NCBI RefSeq assembly: GCF_040706555.1 | Contig: NZ_JAPDRH010000003.1 | Coordinates: 186,001-250,000, forward strand | Length of the DNA stretch: 64,000 bases | Direction of reading: 5' to 3' | Source: Lentisalinibacter salinarum | GTDB taxonomy: Bacteria; Pseudomonadota; Gammaproteobacteria; Steroidobacterales; Woeseiaceae | Part shown: positions 42,190 through 50,970 of the stretch, one piece after another | Layout of the letters: every line of letters starts with the position of its first letter | Numbering within the stretch: the stretch's first letter is position 1 | Notes under the pieces: generated by a model | Told to the model about the DNA's origin: nothing | Databases searched by the model: none | What the model saw: only the letters and a program-made list of their open reading frames with translations | Position numbers and translations under genes: made by a program

Positions 42190-43065
42190 CTAGCCACCGT
42201 CCCGGCCCACCTCTTCACGATCCGCGCCGCGCTCTGGCGCCGCGGTCAGGATGAGCACTCGGCCTGTCTCCAGCCGGTGGGCCGGCAGCAGCACTCGCCC
42301 CTCATCCGTCTCGACGGCTACGTGCGTGCGGGAGATCTCGAGCAGTTCGCCCTCGACATCGTCGACCCGCAACCGCATGCCGGGCAGGAGCACGTGACGG
42401 GCGTTGCGGGCGGCGATGAGATTGGAGACGAAAGTGCCGGAACCCGCTGCGAAAGAGGCCACCACGCCGAATACGGCGCCGCCCAGGATAATGACGAAGG
42501 CGATCAGCAGTATCGCCACCTCTATGCCAGCCTGATCCAGGCCGATGATGAGCGCGATGGCGAGAACGGCCAGCTGAGCCAGCCGACCGAGCAGTCCGGC
42601 GGTGCGCAGCTCGGCCGCCTCGGCGGAGGAGGCGACGAATTCGCGCAGATAGACGCTGGCAAAATAGCCGACCACCAGTATCGAGGCCCCGATGATCACG
42701 CTCGGCAGATGGACGACGAGCTGATTCAGCCACTGCCCGATGGAACCGATGCCGACCACGCCGGCCGCGAGCACCAGTGCCAGAATCAATACCAGCCAGA
42801 AAGCGATCTCGCCGGTTACCGTCGTGAAAGCGAGTGAGATGCGCACGCCGGCGGCGGAGCCCCGACGGAGGGCCCGTTCGAGCAGGCGATTGGCGAACTC
42901 GGCGGAGCGACGGGCGCCCCGGCGCGCCAGTCGGGCGAGGAACCAGCCGGCGATGACCACCAGCAATGCGGCAACTAGCGATGGCAGGTTGGCCGCCACG
43001 GCTTGATAGACCCCGCTCAGGGTCTCGGTCAGAAAACTCGATGGGGAGGTCTCGGCGGTTCCCAG
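42190..43065 (-). CDS. MscS-type mechanosensitive channel family protein (probable CTG start)
   Basis: 291 aa if started at CTG 43065. An AAAGGAG ribosome binding site (43079-43073) lies seven bases before this CTG, and the intervening residues (FLTETLSGVYQAVAANLPSL) look like the normal periplasmic lead into the first helix. The next usable start, GTG 42999, would give 269 aa and has a poor ribosome binding site. At least four hydrophobic segments (LVAALLVVIAGWFLARL; FWLVLILALVLAAGVVGI; IIGASILVVGYFASVYL; AILLIAFVIILGGAVFG) precede an MscS-like beta domain (GMRLRVDDVEGELLEISRTHVAVETDEGRVLLPAHRL). Gating stimulus and ion are unknown; its operon with two MgtE-family genes hints at ion homeostasis. 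Confidence 0.78.
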   Translation of the reverse strand: MGTAETSPSSFLTETLSGVYQAVAANLPSLVAALLVVIAGWFLARLARRGARRSAEFANRLLERALRRGSAAGVRISLAFTTVTGEIAFWLVLILALVLAAGVVGIGSIGQWLNQLVVHLPSVIIGASILVVGYFASVYLREFVASSAEAAELRTAGLLGRLAQLAVLAIALIIGLDQAGIEVAILLIAFVIILGGAVFGVVASFAAGSGTFVSNLIAARNARHVLLPGMRLRVDDVEGELLEISRTHVAVETDEGRVLLPAHRLETGRVLILTAAPERGADREEVGRDGG

Positions 43066-43221
43066 GGTACTGCTCCTTTGCTGCGACTGCGTCTCATCAT
43101 ACAGCTACAGTCGGACGCGCCGGCCACCCTGGGCCGGCGGGATTCAGGCCGCGATGCCCGGGGCCCCGTTCTTCAGGCAGGTCGAATCGATCCTCGGAAC
43201 GGCGATCGAGCGCCATGAATT

Positions 43222-43242
43222 ATTCTCGAAACTATCGAGAAT
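43222..43242. other. AT-rich inverted repeat
   Basis: ATTCTCGA (43222-43229), five-base loop, TCGAGAAT (43235-43242): a perfect eight-base inverted repeat in an AT-rich patch of the 197-bp gap before the MscS-type gene. It lies 20 bases past the stop of the secreted-protein gene and has no long T run. It may be a weak 3' hairpin or a protein-binding site. Confidence 0.45.
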
Positions 43243-43262
43243 TACTACTTAAACGCCTGAAT

Positions 43263-43802
43263 TTAATCAGACTCTGATGACCTAATCTCGCGTTCTTCCA
43301 GTACTCGTATCGGCTCTCCGTCTCCTTGCGGCCGCAACAAATAGCCGCCTTCCGCCTCCGGGTCCGGGATCACCTCCGCCTCGAAGGGCAAATCCCGCTC
43401 TCCGTCCGGTTGGTCGTCCCGCAGCCGCCAGTAGCGGCCATCGTCACTCACGTAGCGCCGCCAGTCCCGCCCGCGACGATGCTCGTGGACGAAGGCCACG
43501 ATCCGGATGTCCCGAAAGCGCGCATGGTAGTCGTCGGGCCTATTGTCATGCCTGTGGCCGCGGCCTTGCATGAGCGTCGAATAGCGGCGGGCGCCCTCTT
43601 CCCCGGCCGCGGCCTCGGACAGCTTCTCCGCCGCGAGACGATCGAAACAGGCCAGCCGCTCGGTGTCGTCCTCCACCGCCACGCACCGCCTGAGGTCGGC
43701 GGTGGACCAGCTCTGCGCCGGCGCGGCCGCCGCACACAGCAAGAGCAGGACACTCGCCAGTGCAGGCCCGACGGCAAGATTTGCCAGCCGGCGCTCCTTC
43801 AT
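43263..43802 (-). CDS. secreted protein of unknown function
   Basis: 179 aa. N-terminal signal peptide MKERRLANLAVGPALASVLLLLCAAAAPAQ, cut near residue 30. The mature part starts with a short element, RRCVAVEDDTERLACFDRLA (two cysteines, about 37-56), seen at the start of many periplasmic proteins of proteobacteria, then a very charged region rich in Arg, His and Asp (RGHRHDNRPDDYHARFRDIRI). I do not recognise a catalytic domain. Its ATG overlaps the galU stop (ATGA), so it is translated with galU and may have an envelope role. Confidence 0.75.
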   Translation of the reverse strand: MKERRLANLAVGPALASVLLLLCAAAAPAQSWSTADLRRCVAVEDDTERLACFDRLAAEKLSEAAAGEEGARRYSTLMQGRGHRHDNRPDDYHARFRDIRIVAFVHEHRRGRDWRRYVSDDGRYWRLRDDQPDGERDLPFEAEVIPDPEAEGGYLLRPQGDGEPIRVLEEREIRSSESD

Positions 43803-44671
43803 CTCCCGCGGCTCCGAAGATACTCCCGGAACGGCTCGCCCAGCGTCGGATGCTTCAGGGCCAGTTCCACCGTCGCCTGCAGGTAGCCGAGTTTGCTGCC
43901 GCAGTCGTATCGTGTGCCTTCGAAGGTGTAGGCGTAGACAGGATGGGTATCCAGCATGGCGGCGATGGCGTCGGTCAGCTGGATCTCGCCGCCGGCGCCC
44001 CGCTCCGTCTTCTCCAGCTTGTCGAAGACGACCGGGTCCAGCAGGTAGCGGCCCACCACGGCCAGCGTCGACGGCGCGTCCTCGGGCGCAGGCTTCTCCA
44101 CCATCTGGCGGATCCGCTGACGCCCCGGCGCATCCTCTTCCACCGCCACGATGCCGTAGCTGGAGGTCTTGTCCCGGGGGACCTCCTGCACGGCCAGAAC
44201 ACTACCGTCGTGATCGGCGTACTCGGCCGCCATCTGCTTGAGACAAGGTACCTCGGCGTCGATCAGGTCGTCGGCCAGGTGCACGAAGAACGGCTCGTTG
44301 CCCACCGCAGGCCGGGCACAGAGCACGGCGTGGCCCAGGCCGAGAGGGATGCCCTGGCGGATGAATACGCAATCCACACCTGCCGGCAGGGTGTTGCGCA
44401 CCGAATCCAGCAGGCGTTCCTTGCCGGATTCGGCGAGCGCGCGTTCCAGTTCCGGATCGACGTCGAAGTGGTCCTCGATCGCCCGCTTCGTGCTGCCGGT
44501 GACGAATACCAGCTTGGTGGCGCCCGCCGCGATCGCCTCTTCCACCGCATACTGGATCAGCGGCTTGTCGACGACCGGCAGCATCTCCTTCGGGCTGGCC
44601 TTGGTGGCAGGCAGGAAACGGGTTCCCCTGCCGGCGACGGGGAAGACGGCGGTCCTTACCGGTTTGCTCAA
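43799..44671 (-). CDS. galU: UTP--glucose-1-phosphate uridylyltransferase
   Basis: 290 aa nucleotidyltransferase. Makes UDP-glucose from UTP and glucose 1-phosphate for lipopolysaccharide, exopolysaccharide and osmoregulated glucans. Signature AVFPVAGRGTRFLPATKASPKEMLPVVDKPLIQYAVEEA at the N-terminus, LGLGHAVLCARP and the C-terminal YTFEGTRYDCGSKLGYLQATVELAL are diagnostic of GalU. Start ATG 44671; nothing notable in the 107-bp gap upstream. Confidence 0.97.
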   Translation of the reverse strand: MSKPVRTAVFPVAGRGTRFLPATKASPKEMLPVVDKPLIQYAVEEAIAAGATKLVFVTGSTKRAIEDHFDVDPELERALAESGKERLLDSVRNTLPAGVDCVFIRQGIPLGLGHAVLCARPAVGNEPFFVHLADDLIDAEVPCLKQMAAEYADHDGSVLAVQEVPRDKTSSYGIVAVEEDAPGRQRIRQMVEKPAPEDAPSTLAVVGRYLLDPVVFDKLEKTERGAGGEIQLTDAIAAMLDTHPVYAYTFEGTRYDCGSKLGYLQATVELALKHPTLGEPFREYLRSRGR

Positions 44672-44778
44672 TGTCGCGCTCCTATTCTGGCTGACGCGAC
44701 CAGTTTAGCGACAGCCCCGGAGGTTGACCATGCGGTCCCCGCCGGAGCCGGCGGGGACCGCGGCGCGAGCGGCCCGGC

Positions 44779-45066
44779 CTAGTCGGCCGATTTCTCAGCG
44801 GCTGCCAGGCGGATATTGTCCCTGTTGGCCGCCAGGATGCGCTCTCCCACACCCTTCACCGCCAGCAGGTCGTCGACGCTGCGGAACGGGCCGTTCGCCT
44901 GCCGGTAGGCCACGATGGCGCGGGCGCGGGCCATACCGATGCCGTCCAGCTCGGCCGCGATGGTCTCGGCGTCCGCCGTATTGACGTTCACCGGGCCCGA
45001 GACGGCGGCCAGCGGCGCCAGCAGGCCCGCGAGCAGCGCCGTGATCCATGGGGTTTTCCTCGTCAT
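44779..45066 (-). CDS. ComEA-like helix-hairpin-helix protein
   Basis: 95 aa from ATG 45066, with GGAGG upstream. A hydrophobic N-terminal signal sequence (MTRKTPWITALLAGLLAPLAAVSG) is followed by a double helix-hairpin-helix domain: VNVNTADAETIAAELDGIGMARARAIVAYRQANGPF and LLAVKGVGERILAANRDNI. Such small exported proteins bind double-stranded DNA in the periplasm and assist natural transformation in some bacteria; in others the role is unknown. No com or type IV pilus genes are nearby. Confidence 0.87.
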   Translation of the reverse strand: MTRKTPWITALLAGLLAPLAAVSGPVNVNTADAETIAAELDGIGMARARAIVAYRQANGPFRSVDDLLAVKGVGERILAANRDNIRLAAAEKSAD

Positions 45067-45181
45067 TGCATTGTTCCTCCGGTTACGGTTTCGCGGGCAC
45101 CGACTCTGCGCCCGCATACCGGAAGATCATGCCGGGCCGGCCCGGCGGCAGCCGGCCCACATTCTCGTCGAAGCGTGGAGA

Positions 45182-46396
45182 TTAGGCGGGCGAGCCGGAG
45201 ATTTCGCCCTGGCGCAGCAGGGAATCGAAGCGGACCTTCTCGGCCGGCCTCTGCGTCTCCCAGGCCTTGCAGCTCGGGCACTGCCAGAGCAGCTGCATGC
45301 TGGAGAAGCCGCATTCCTTGCAGCGGTAACGCGGAGAGCGCCGGGCCAGCAGGGCGAGCCCTTCGCGAATCCGCGCGAGGGCCTCGCGGCGGGGCTCGCT
45401 GCCAGCAGTCGCAAGTTCCTGGCCGGACACGAAGGCCGCCAACGTCGGCTCCGTGAGAATGTAGTGCTCCACGCAATCGTCGATGACGGGCCCGCGCAGG
45501 TCGTGCAGGATGGCGCTGTAGGCGATGGCGTTACGGTAGTCGGCATCGCGCCGGATCAGCGCCTCGATCTCCTGCTGCAGTTCGTCGAGTCTGCCGTTGC
45601 TGGCCAGCAGATCCGCCATGCGCGGCAGGATCTCCACCAGAAAGTCCGGGTGTTCCTCCAGCGTGCGCCGATAGAGCCGCAGGGCCGTACGGGCGTCCCC
45701 CTGCTCGCGCGCGATGTGAGCGCGGTCGAGGGCTCCGCGCACGGTGGGCCGGCGCCGGTTACGGGCCTTGCGCAGCAGTTTCCGGGCCCGCTGCCATTCC
45801 CCCCTTTCCATGGCCTGTTCGGCCAGTTCGCAGTAGTAGTGAGGCACGCGCCGGCTCATGGAGCCGCGGCTGTCTTCCAGCCGCTCGCCGGCCTCGATCG
45901 CCTTCTCCCATTCGTGTTCCTGCTCATAGATGCCGCAGAGCGCGAGCAACGCGTCCTCCCGATACACCGGCTTGTCCGTCAGCGTCTCGAACATCTTCTC
46001 GGCCCGATCCAGCAGGCCTGCGCGCAGGTAGTCGCGGGCGAGCGCGTTCATCGCCTCGTCGCGTTGCTCCGTCGAGAGATTCGGCCGGGCGATGATGTTC
46101 TGGTGGATACGGATCGCCCGGTCCACCTCGCCGCGCCGGCGGAACAGGCTGCCCAGGGCGAAGTGAGTCTCCAGGGTGTCGTCGTCGACGCGGACGACCT
46201 TCAGGAACAGGTCAAGTGCCTGATCGGTCTGCTCGTTCAGCAGGAAATTGAGGCCCTTCAGGTAGTCGCTGCTGAGATTGCCGCCATTCTCTTCCCCCTC
46301 ACGGCTGCTCTCGCCGAAACGGCCGAACAGCCATCCGGCCGCCGCGATCAGCAGAAATAATCCGGCGAGTAGAAATGCCTGGTTACTCGGCAGCAT
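45182..46396 (-). CDS. lapB: lipopolysaccharide assembly protein B
   Basis: 404 aa. N-terminal membrane anchor NQAFLLAGLFLLIAAAGWLFGRF, then a cytoplasmic array of TPR repeats (about 45-350), and a C-terminal rubredoxin-like metal site YRCKECGFSSMQLLWQCPSCKAW with four cysteines. LapB (YciM) guides FtsH to degrade LpxC and so limits lipopolysaccharide synthesis. Length (E. coli 389) fits. It overlaps lapA by 14 bases. Confidence 0.95.
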   Translation of the reverse strand: MLPSNQAFLLAGLFLLIAAAGWLFGRFGESSREGEENGGNLSSDYLKGLNFLLNEQTDQALDLFLKVVRVDDDTLETHFALGSLFRRRGEVDRAIRIHQNIIARPNLSTEQRDEAMNALARDYLRAGLLDRAEKMFETLTDKPVYREDALLALCGIYEQEHEWEKAIEAGERLEDSRGSMSRRVPHYYCELAEQAMERGEWQRARKLLRKARNRRRPTVRGALDRAHIAREQGDARTALRLYRRTLEEHPDFLVEILPRMADLLASNGRLDELQQEIEALIRRDADYRNAIAYSAILHDLRGPVIDDCVEHYILTEPTLAAFVSGQELATAGSEPRREALARIREGLALLARRSPRYRCKECGFSSMQLLWQCPSCKAWETQRPAEKVRFDSLLRQGEISGSPA

Positions 46397-46682
46397 CTTG
46401 CAGCGGCAGGCTGCGCAGCTTGCTCACTTCCTGTTCCGCGGCGGCCAGATTCTTGCGCAGCCGCCGGCGCTCGGCCACCGATCTCAGTACGAAGAAGCCG
46501 GCACAGAACAGGCCGAACAGCCACCCGAGGGCGAAGGTGATGGTGAATGCGACCGCGATCTGGGTCTGGACCGTCGTGAAGGCCAGATCGAGGCTCACCT
46601 CCTCGGTATTCAGCCAGGTGAAGACGATGATCGCCACGAGCAGGGCGATGACGAGGACGATGGTCGCGATCTTGCGCAGCAT
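46383..46682 (-). CDS. lapA: lipopolysaccharide assembly protein A domain protein
   Basis: 99 aa with two membrane helices (IATIVLVIALLVAIIVFTWL and IAVAFTITFALGWLFGLFCAGFFVL) and a cytoplasmic coiled-coil tail (RSVAERRRLRKNLAAAEQEVSKL). DUF1049/LapA family; works with LapB at the inner membrane. The order ihfB-lapA-lapB is common in gammaproteobacteria. Confidence 0.92.
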   Translation of the reverse strand: MLRKIATIVLVIALLVAIIVFTWLNTEEVSLDLAFTTVQTQIAVAFTITFALGWLFGLFCAGFFVLRSVAERRRLRKNLAAAEQEVSKLRSLPLQDAAE

Positions 46683-46776
46683 ACCGGCACCTGAATCAGC
46701 AGCGGGGTTCAGCGGAGCGCCCCCCTCACGAGTCTAGTGCAGATGGCTGCGGATTGGTAAGCCCGCTGCGGGCCGA

Positions 46777-47079
46777 TCAGTTCTTGATCGGGAGGTGTCG
46801 GCTCTCGTTGACCCGCTCGCGCAGGTCCTTGCCCGGCTTGAAATGGGGGACATGCTTGCCGGAGAGGGCGACGGCCTCGCCGGTCTTCGGATTGCGCCCC
46901 ATGCGTGGGGGCCGGTAGTGCAGGGAGAAGCTGCCGAAGCCGCGGATCTCGATGCGGTCGCCGCGGGCCAGCGCATCGCTCATGATCTCGAGCAGATGCT
47001 TGACCGCGAGCTCGACGTCCTTCGCGGGCAGATGCTTCTGCTTCCTGGCGATTATCTCGATCAGTTCAGACTTCGTCAT
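46777..47079 (-). CDS. ihfB: integration host factor subunit beta
   Basis: 100 aa. MTKSELIEIIARKQKHLPAKDVELAVKHLLEIMSDALARGDRIEIRGFGSFSL and the arm GRNPKTGEAVALSGKHVPHFKPGKDLR identify the beta subunit. Partner of IhfA. It follows rpsA, as in E. coli and Pseudomonas; the 97-bp gap contains a strong hairpin. Confidence 0.97.
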   Translation of the reverse strand: MTKSELIEIIARKQKHLPAKDVELAVKHLLEIMSDALARGDRIEIRGFGSFSLHYRPPRMGRNPKTGEAVALSGKHVPHFKPGKDLRERVNESRHLPIKN

Positions 47080-47134
47080 AGGTGCGTTCGCTTTCTTCCG
47101 CCCGCGCAGCCGCGCGGCTCCCCGCCGTCCGCAA

Positions 47135-47163
47135 GCGCCCGGGCGGTGCTCCCGCCCGGGCGC
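47135..47163. other. perfect 12-bp stem-loop between rpsA and ihfB
   Basis: GCGCCCGGGCGG (47135-47146) is exactly repeated in inverse as CCGCCCGGGCGC (47152-47163) around a five-base loop. On the minus strand it starts 14 bases after the rpsA stop. There is no T run, so it is more likely an RNA-stabilising or processing hairpin, or a Rho-independent pause, than a classic terminator. Confidence 0.7.
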
Positions 47164-47176
47164 CTCCGGTCCCCTG

Positions 47177-48859
47177 TCAGTCGGAATTGCCGGAGATCTG
47201 CTCCTTCAGCAGCTCGCCCAGCGTTGTGCCCGAGGCGCTGCCGCCGGACTCCGACTTGTAGCTCTCGACGGCTTCCTGCTCCTCGTGGGCCTCCTTGGCC
47301 TTGATGGAGAGTTGCACGCTGCGGTTCTTGCGATCCACCGCCGTGAACTTGGCCTCCACCTCTTCGCCGACCTTCAGCACGGTGCGGGCGTCTTCCACCC
47401 GGCCGCGCGCCAGCTCCGAGGCGCGCAGGTAGCCGGTGATGCCGCCGCCGAGATCCACCTCGGCTCCGCGGGCATCCACTTCCGTGACCGTGCCCTTGAC
47501 GATGCTGCCCTTCGGGTTCTGCGCCAGCCAGGACGAGAACGGATCCTGATCGAGCTGCTTGATGCCGAGGGATATCCGCTCGCGCTCAGGGTCGATGGCC
47601 AGCACCATGGCTTCCACTTCCTGACCCTTGCGGTAGTTGCGCACCATGTCCTCGCCGGACTCGTCCCAGGAGATGTCGGACAGATGCACGAGCCCGTCGA
47701 TATCGCCTTCCAGGCCGATGAAGATGCCGAAGTCTGTGATGGACTTGATCTGTCCGCTGACCTTGTCGCCCCGGTTGTAATTGGCGGCGAACTCGGCCCA
47801 CGGGTTCGGCTTGCACTGCTTGATGCCGAGCGAGATGCGGCGGCGGTCCTCGTCGATGTCGAGCACCATCACCTCCACCTCGTCGCCGACCTGCACGACG
47901 CGCGACGGATTGACGTTCTTGTTCGTCCAGTCCATTTCGGAGACGTGCACCAAGCCTTCCACGCCATCCTCGATCTCCACGAAGCAGCCGTAGTCGGCGA
48001 TGTTCGTGACGCGTCCGAAGATACGCGTGGTCGGCGGATAGCGCCGGCTGATGTTCTGCCACGGGTCGGCGCCCAGCTGCTTGATGCCGAGGGAGACACG
48101 CTGGCGCTCGCGGTCGAACTTCAGGATCTTCACCTCGATCTCGTCGCCGACGTTGACGATCTCGGAGGGGTGCTTAACCCGCTTCCACGCCATGTCGGTG
48201 ATGTGCAGCAGGCCGTCGATGCCGCCGAGATCCACGAAAGCGCCGTAGTCCGTCAGGTTCTTCACGATACCCTTGACCACATGGCCTTCCTGCAGGCTCT
48301 CCAGCAGCGCCTCGCGCTCGGCGCTGTACTCTTCCTCGACCACCGCGCGGCGCGAAACCACCACGTTGTTCCTGCGCTGGTCGAGCTTGATGACCTTGAA
48401 TTCGAGGACCTTGCCCTCGAGGTAGGACGGGTCACGCACCGGCCGCACGTCGACCAGCGAGCCGGGCAGGAATGCCCGCACATTGTCGATCTCGACCGTG
48501 AAGCCGCCCTTGACGCGGCCGTTGATGACGCCGTTGACGATCTCGCCTTTCTCGAACGCGTCTTCCAGGTGCGTCCAGGTCCGGGCCCGGATGGCCTTCT
48601 CGCGGGACAGGCGCGTCTCGCCGAATCCGTCCTCGACGGCGTCCAGCGCCACCTCGACGGTGTCGCCGACCTGTACGTCGACTTCGCCGTTCTCGTTCTG
48701 GAACTGTTCGGCCGGGATGACCGCTTCGGATTTCAGGCCGGCGTTGACGATGACCACGTCTTCGTTAACGGAAACGACCATGCCGTTCAGGATGGAGCCA
48801 GGTTTGATCTGTTGACTGGCGATGCTCTCTTCGAAGAGCTCAGCAAATGATTCAGACAT
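47177..48859 (-). CDS. rpsA: 30S ribosomal protein S1
   Basis: 560 aa from ATG 48859 (MSESFAELFEESIASQQIKPGSI), the conserved start; longer in-frame versions lack family similarity. Six S1/OB repeats follow in order, with repeated GxxVxGxVxxI.DYGxFVxL motifs (for example VKGIVKNLTDYGAFVDLGGIDGLLHITDM). Binds mRNA and helps initiation. As in E. coli, there is no strong Shine-Dalgarno sequence; S1 autoregulates its own message there. Confidence 0.97.
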   Translation of the reverse strand: MSESFAELFEESIASQQIKPGSILNGMVVSVNEDVVIVNAGLKSEAVIPAEQFQNENGEVDVQVGDTVEVALDAVEDGFGETRLSREKAIRARTWTHLEDAFEKGEIVNGVINGRVKGGFTVEIDNVRAFLPGSLVDVRPVRDPSYLEGKVLEFKVIKLDQRRNNVVVSRRAVVEEEYSAEREALLESLQEGHVVKGIVKNLTDYGAFVDLGGIDGLLHITDMAWKRVKHPSEIVNVGDEIEVKILKFDRERQRVSLGIKQLGADPWQNISRRYPPTTRIFGRVTNIADYGCFVEIEDGVEGLVHVSEMDWTNKNVNPSRVVQVGDEVEVMVLDIDEDRRRISLGIKQCKPNPWAEFAANYNRGDKVSGQIKSITDFGIFIGLEGDIDGLVHLSDISWDESGEDMVRNYRKGQEVEAMVLAIDPERERISLGIKQLDQDPFSSWLAQNPKGSIVKGTVTEVDARGAEVDLGGGITGYLRASELARGRVEDARTVLKVGEEVEAKFTAVDRKNRSVQLSIKAKEAHEEQEAVESYKSESGGSASGTTLGELLKEQISGNSD

Positions 48860-48973
48860 TGATTTGGAAACCATGCCGCCCGCAGGCAGCCCTCGTTGAA
48901 AATACACGCCTGCCGCTTCCTGCGACCGACGGTCCACACAAAATAAAAGCCGGACTACCCTGTCCGACCTGCA

Positions 48974-49663
48974 CTACCCTGCCTGCTCGTCGCCGAGCCT
49001 TTCCGCTGCCAGACCGAGCACCTTTTCCGTCACCTGCTCGATGCCCAGTGAGGTGGAATCGATCACGATGGCGTCCTCGGCCGGGACCAGCGGCGCCACC
49101 GATCGCTCGGTATCTCTGCGGTCACGCTCCGCGATATCGGAGGCAAGGCCGGCTAGCGTAACACCAATACCCTTGTCTTTCAACTGCTTATAACGCCTCC
49201 GAGCCCTCTCGTCGGCGCTGGCCGTCAGGAAGATTTTCAGGTCGGCCCCGGGGAAGATCGCGGTGCCCATGTCACGGCCGTCCGCGACCAGGCCGGGCGA
49301 CTCGCGGAAGTCCCGCTGCCGGGCCTTCAGCGCCTCGCGCACCTCGGGCACTGCGGCGATCCGGGAGGCCAGCCGGCCGCACTCCTCGGTGCGCAGCTCA
49401 TCGCCCACTTCTTCACCGTCCAGCCAGACTCCTTCGGCCCCGTCGCCGGCGCGGAAAGACACCTGCATCTCCCGTGCGGCCCGCACCACGCCGGGTACGT
49501 CCTCCGCGTCGATACCCCGGCGTGCGGCTGCCAGCGCGGTCAGGCGGTAAAGCGCTCCGCTGTCCAGCAGGTGGAATCCCAGCGCGGCGGCCACCCGCCG
49601 GGCGATCGTCCCCTTCCCGGATCCGCTCGGCCCGTCGATGGCGATGACGGGCACCCGGCTCAC
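48974..49663 (-). CDS. cmk: cytidylate kinase
   Basis: 229 aa. P-loop IDGPSGSGKGTIARRVAAALG at the N-terminus, the NMP-binding insert, and DGRDMGTAIFPGADLKIFLTASADERARRR are family signatures. Phosphorylates CMP and dCMP. Start is GTG 49663, overlapping the aroA stop (GTGA). rpsA begins 114 bases downstream. Confidence 0.96.
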   Translation of the reverse strand: MSRVPVIAIDGPSGSGKGTIARRVAAALGFHLLDSGALYRLTALAAARRGIDAEDVPGVVRAAREMQVSFRAGDGAEGVWLDGEEVGDELRTEECGRLASRIAAVPEVREALKARQRDFRESPGLVADGRDMGTAIFPGADLKIFLTASADERARRRYKQLKDKGIGVTLAGLASDIAERDRRDTERSVAPLVPAEDAIVIDSTSLGIEQVTEKVLGLAAERLGDEQAG

Positions 49664-50970
49664 ACCAGCGTCTCCAGGTCGAAGCCCGCCTGGCGGCAGG
49701 TCTCCGGGAAGCCCGGGAACGACGTGGCTACGTTGGCCACGTCGTCGATCTCGATGGGCGCGTCCGCCGCGAGCCCCGCCACGGCGAAGGCCATGGCGAT
49801 GCGGTGATCGCCGTGGCTGTCGACCCGGCCGCCCGCCAGCCGTCCGACGCCGCGGATGCGCGCCGAGTCCACGGTTTCCTCCACTTCGACCCCGAGCCGT
49901 CGCAGCCCCTCGGCCATTGCGGCAATGCGGTCGCTCTCCTTCACCCGCAGCTCGCCGATGCCGCGGAACAGGGTCTCGCCCTCGGCGCAGGCAGCCGCGA
50001 CGAACAGCACCGGGAACTCGTCGATGGCCAGTGGCACGAACTCCGGATCGACGTCGATCCCCCGCAGCGCCGAGCGGCGCACCGTGATATCCGCCACGGG
50101 CTCGCCGCCGGCCAGCCGCTCGTCCGCGATCTCGATCTCCGCCCCCATCTCGCGGAGGATGCCGATCACGCCGGTCCGGGTCGGATTCACGCCGACGCTG
50201 CGGATGACAAGGCCATCGTCGGCCGCCAGCACGCCGGCCACGAGGAAGAACGCGGCCGAGGACAGGTCGCCCGGCACGGGGATCTCGATGCCCTGCAGCG
50301 TGGACGGACCCTCCAGCAGGATCGCGTTGCCGCTGCGATGCAGCCGCGCCCCCATGGCGGTCAGCATCCGCTCGGTGTGGTCGCGGGTCACCTCCGGCTC
50401 CGTCACCCGGGTGGCGCCGCGAGCGTACAGGCCCGCGAGCAGGATCGCCGACTTCACCTGGGCGCTCGCCACCGGCAGCAGGTAATCGATGGCGTCCAGC
50501 GGGCGCCGGCCCCGGATCACCAGCGGCGGACGACCGGATTCGCTGTCGATGTCCACGCCCATCAGCGTCAGCGGGTCGATGACCCGGCCCATCGGCCGTT
50601 TCAGCAGCGAGGCATCGCCGGTCAGCACCGAGCGGAACGGCTGACCGCCCAGCAGGCCGCAGAACAGGCGCATGGCCGTGCCCGAATTGCCGAGATCGAG
50701 GGGCGCGGTCGGCGCGGCGAGGCCGTCGGCGCCTACGCCGCGCACCCGCAGTGCGCCGTTCGGTTCACGCTCCACCGCCACGCCCATGGCCTCGAGCGCA
50801 CCGAGTGTGGCAAGGCAGTCCTCGCCTTCCAGGAAGCCGGTGACCCGCGTGTCGCCCTCGGCGATGGCCCCCAGCATCAGCGAGCGGTGAGAGATCGACT
50901 TGTCCCCCGGCACCCTGATCTCGCCCGACGGCAAACCGCCGGGCACCGTGCGGAAAGCCCTGACGCTCAC
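49660..50970 (-). CDS. aroA: 3-phosphoshikimate 1-carboxyvinyltransferase (EPSP synthase)
   Basis: 436 aa from GTG 50970, which overlaps the pheA stop as GTGA. Sixth step of the shikimate pathway. Conserved PGDKSISHRSLMLGAIAEG, LDLGNSGTAMRLFCGLL and RVKESDRIAAMAEGL are present. Longer in-frame versions run into pheA. In Pseudomonas hisC2 and tyrA lie between pheA and aroA; here they are absent, so prephenate/arogenate dehydrogenase must be encoded elsewhere. Operon serC-pheA-aroA-cmk-rpsA. Confidence 0.96.
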   Translation of the reverse strand: MSVRAFRTVPGGLPSGEIRVPGDKSISHRSLMLGAIAEGDTRVTGFLEGEDCLATLGALEAMGVAVEREPNGALRVRGVGADGLAAPTAPLDLGNSGTAMRLFCGLLGGQPFRSVLTGDASLLKRPMGRVIDPLTLMGVDIDSESGRPPLVIRGRRPLDAIDYLLPVASAQVKSAILLAGLYARGATRVTEPEVTRDHTERMLTAMGARLHRSGNAILLEGPSTLQGIEIPVPGDLSSAAFFLVAGVLAADDGLVIRSVGVNPTRTGVIGILREMGAEIEIADERLAGGEPVADITVRRSALRGIDVDPEFVPLAIDEFPVLFVAAACAEGETLFRGIGELRVKESDRIAAMAEGLRRLGVEVEETVDSARIRGVGRLAGGRVDSHGDHRIAMAFAVAGLAADAPIEIDDVANVATSFPGFPETCRQAGFDLETLV

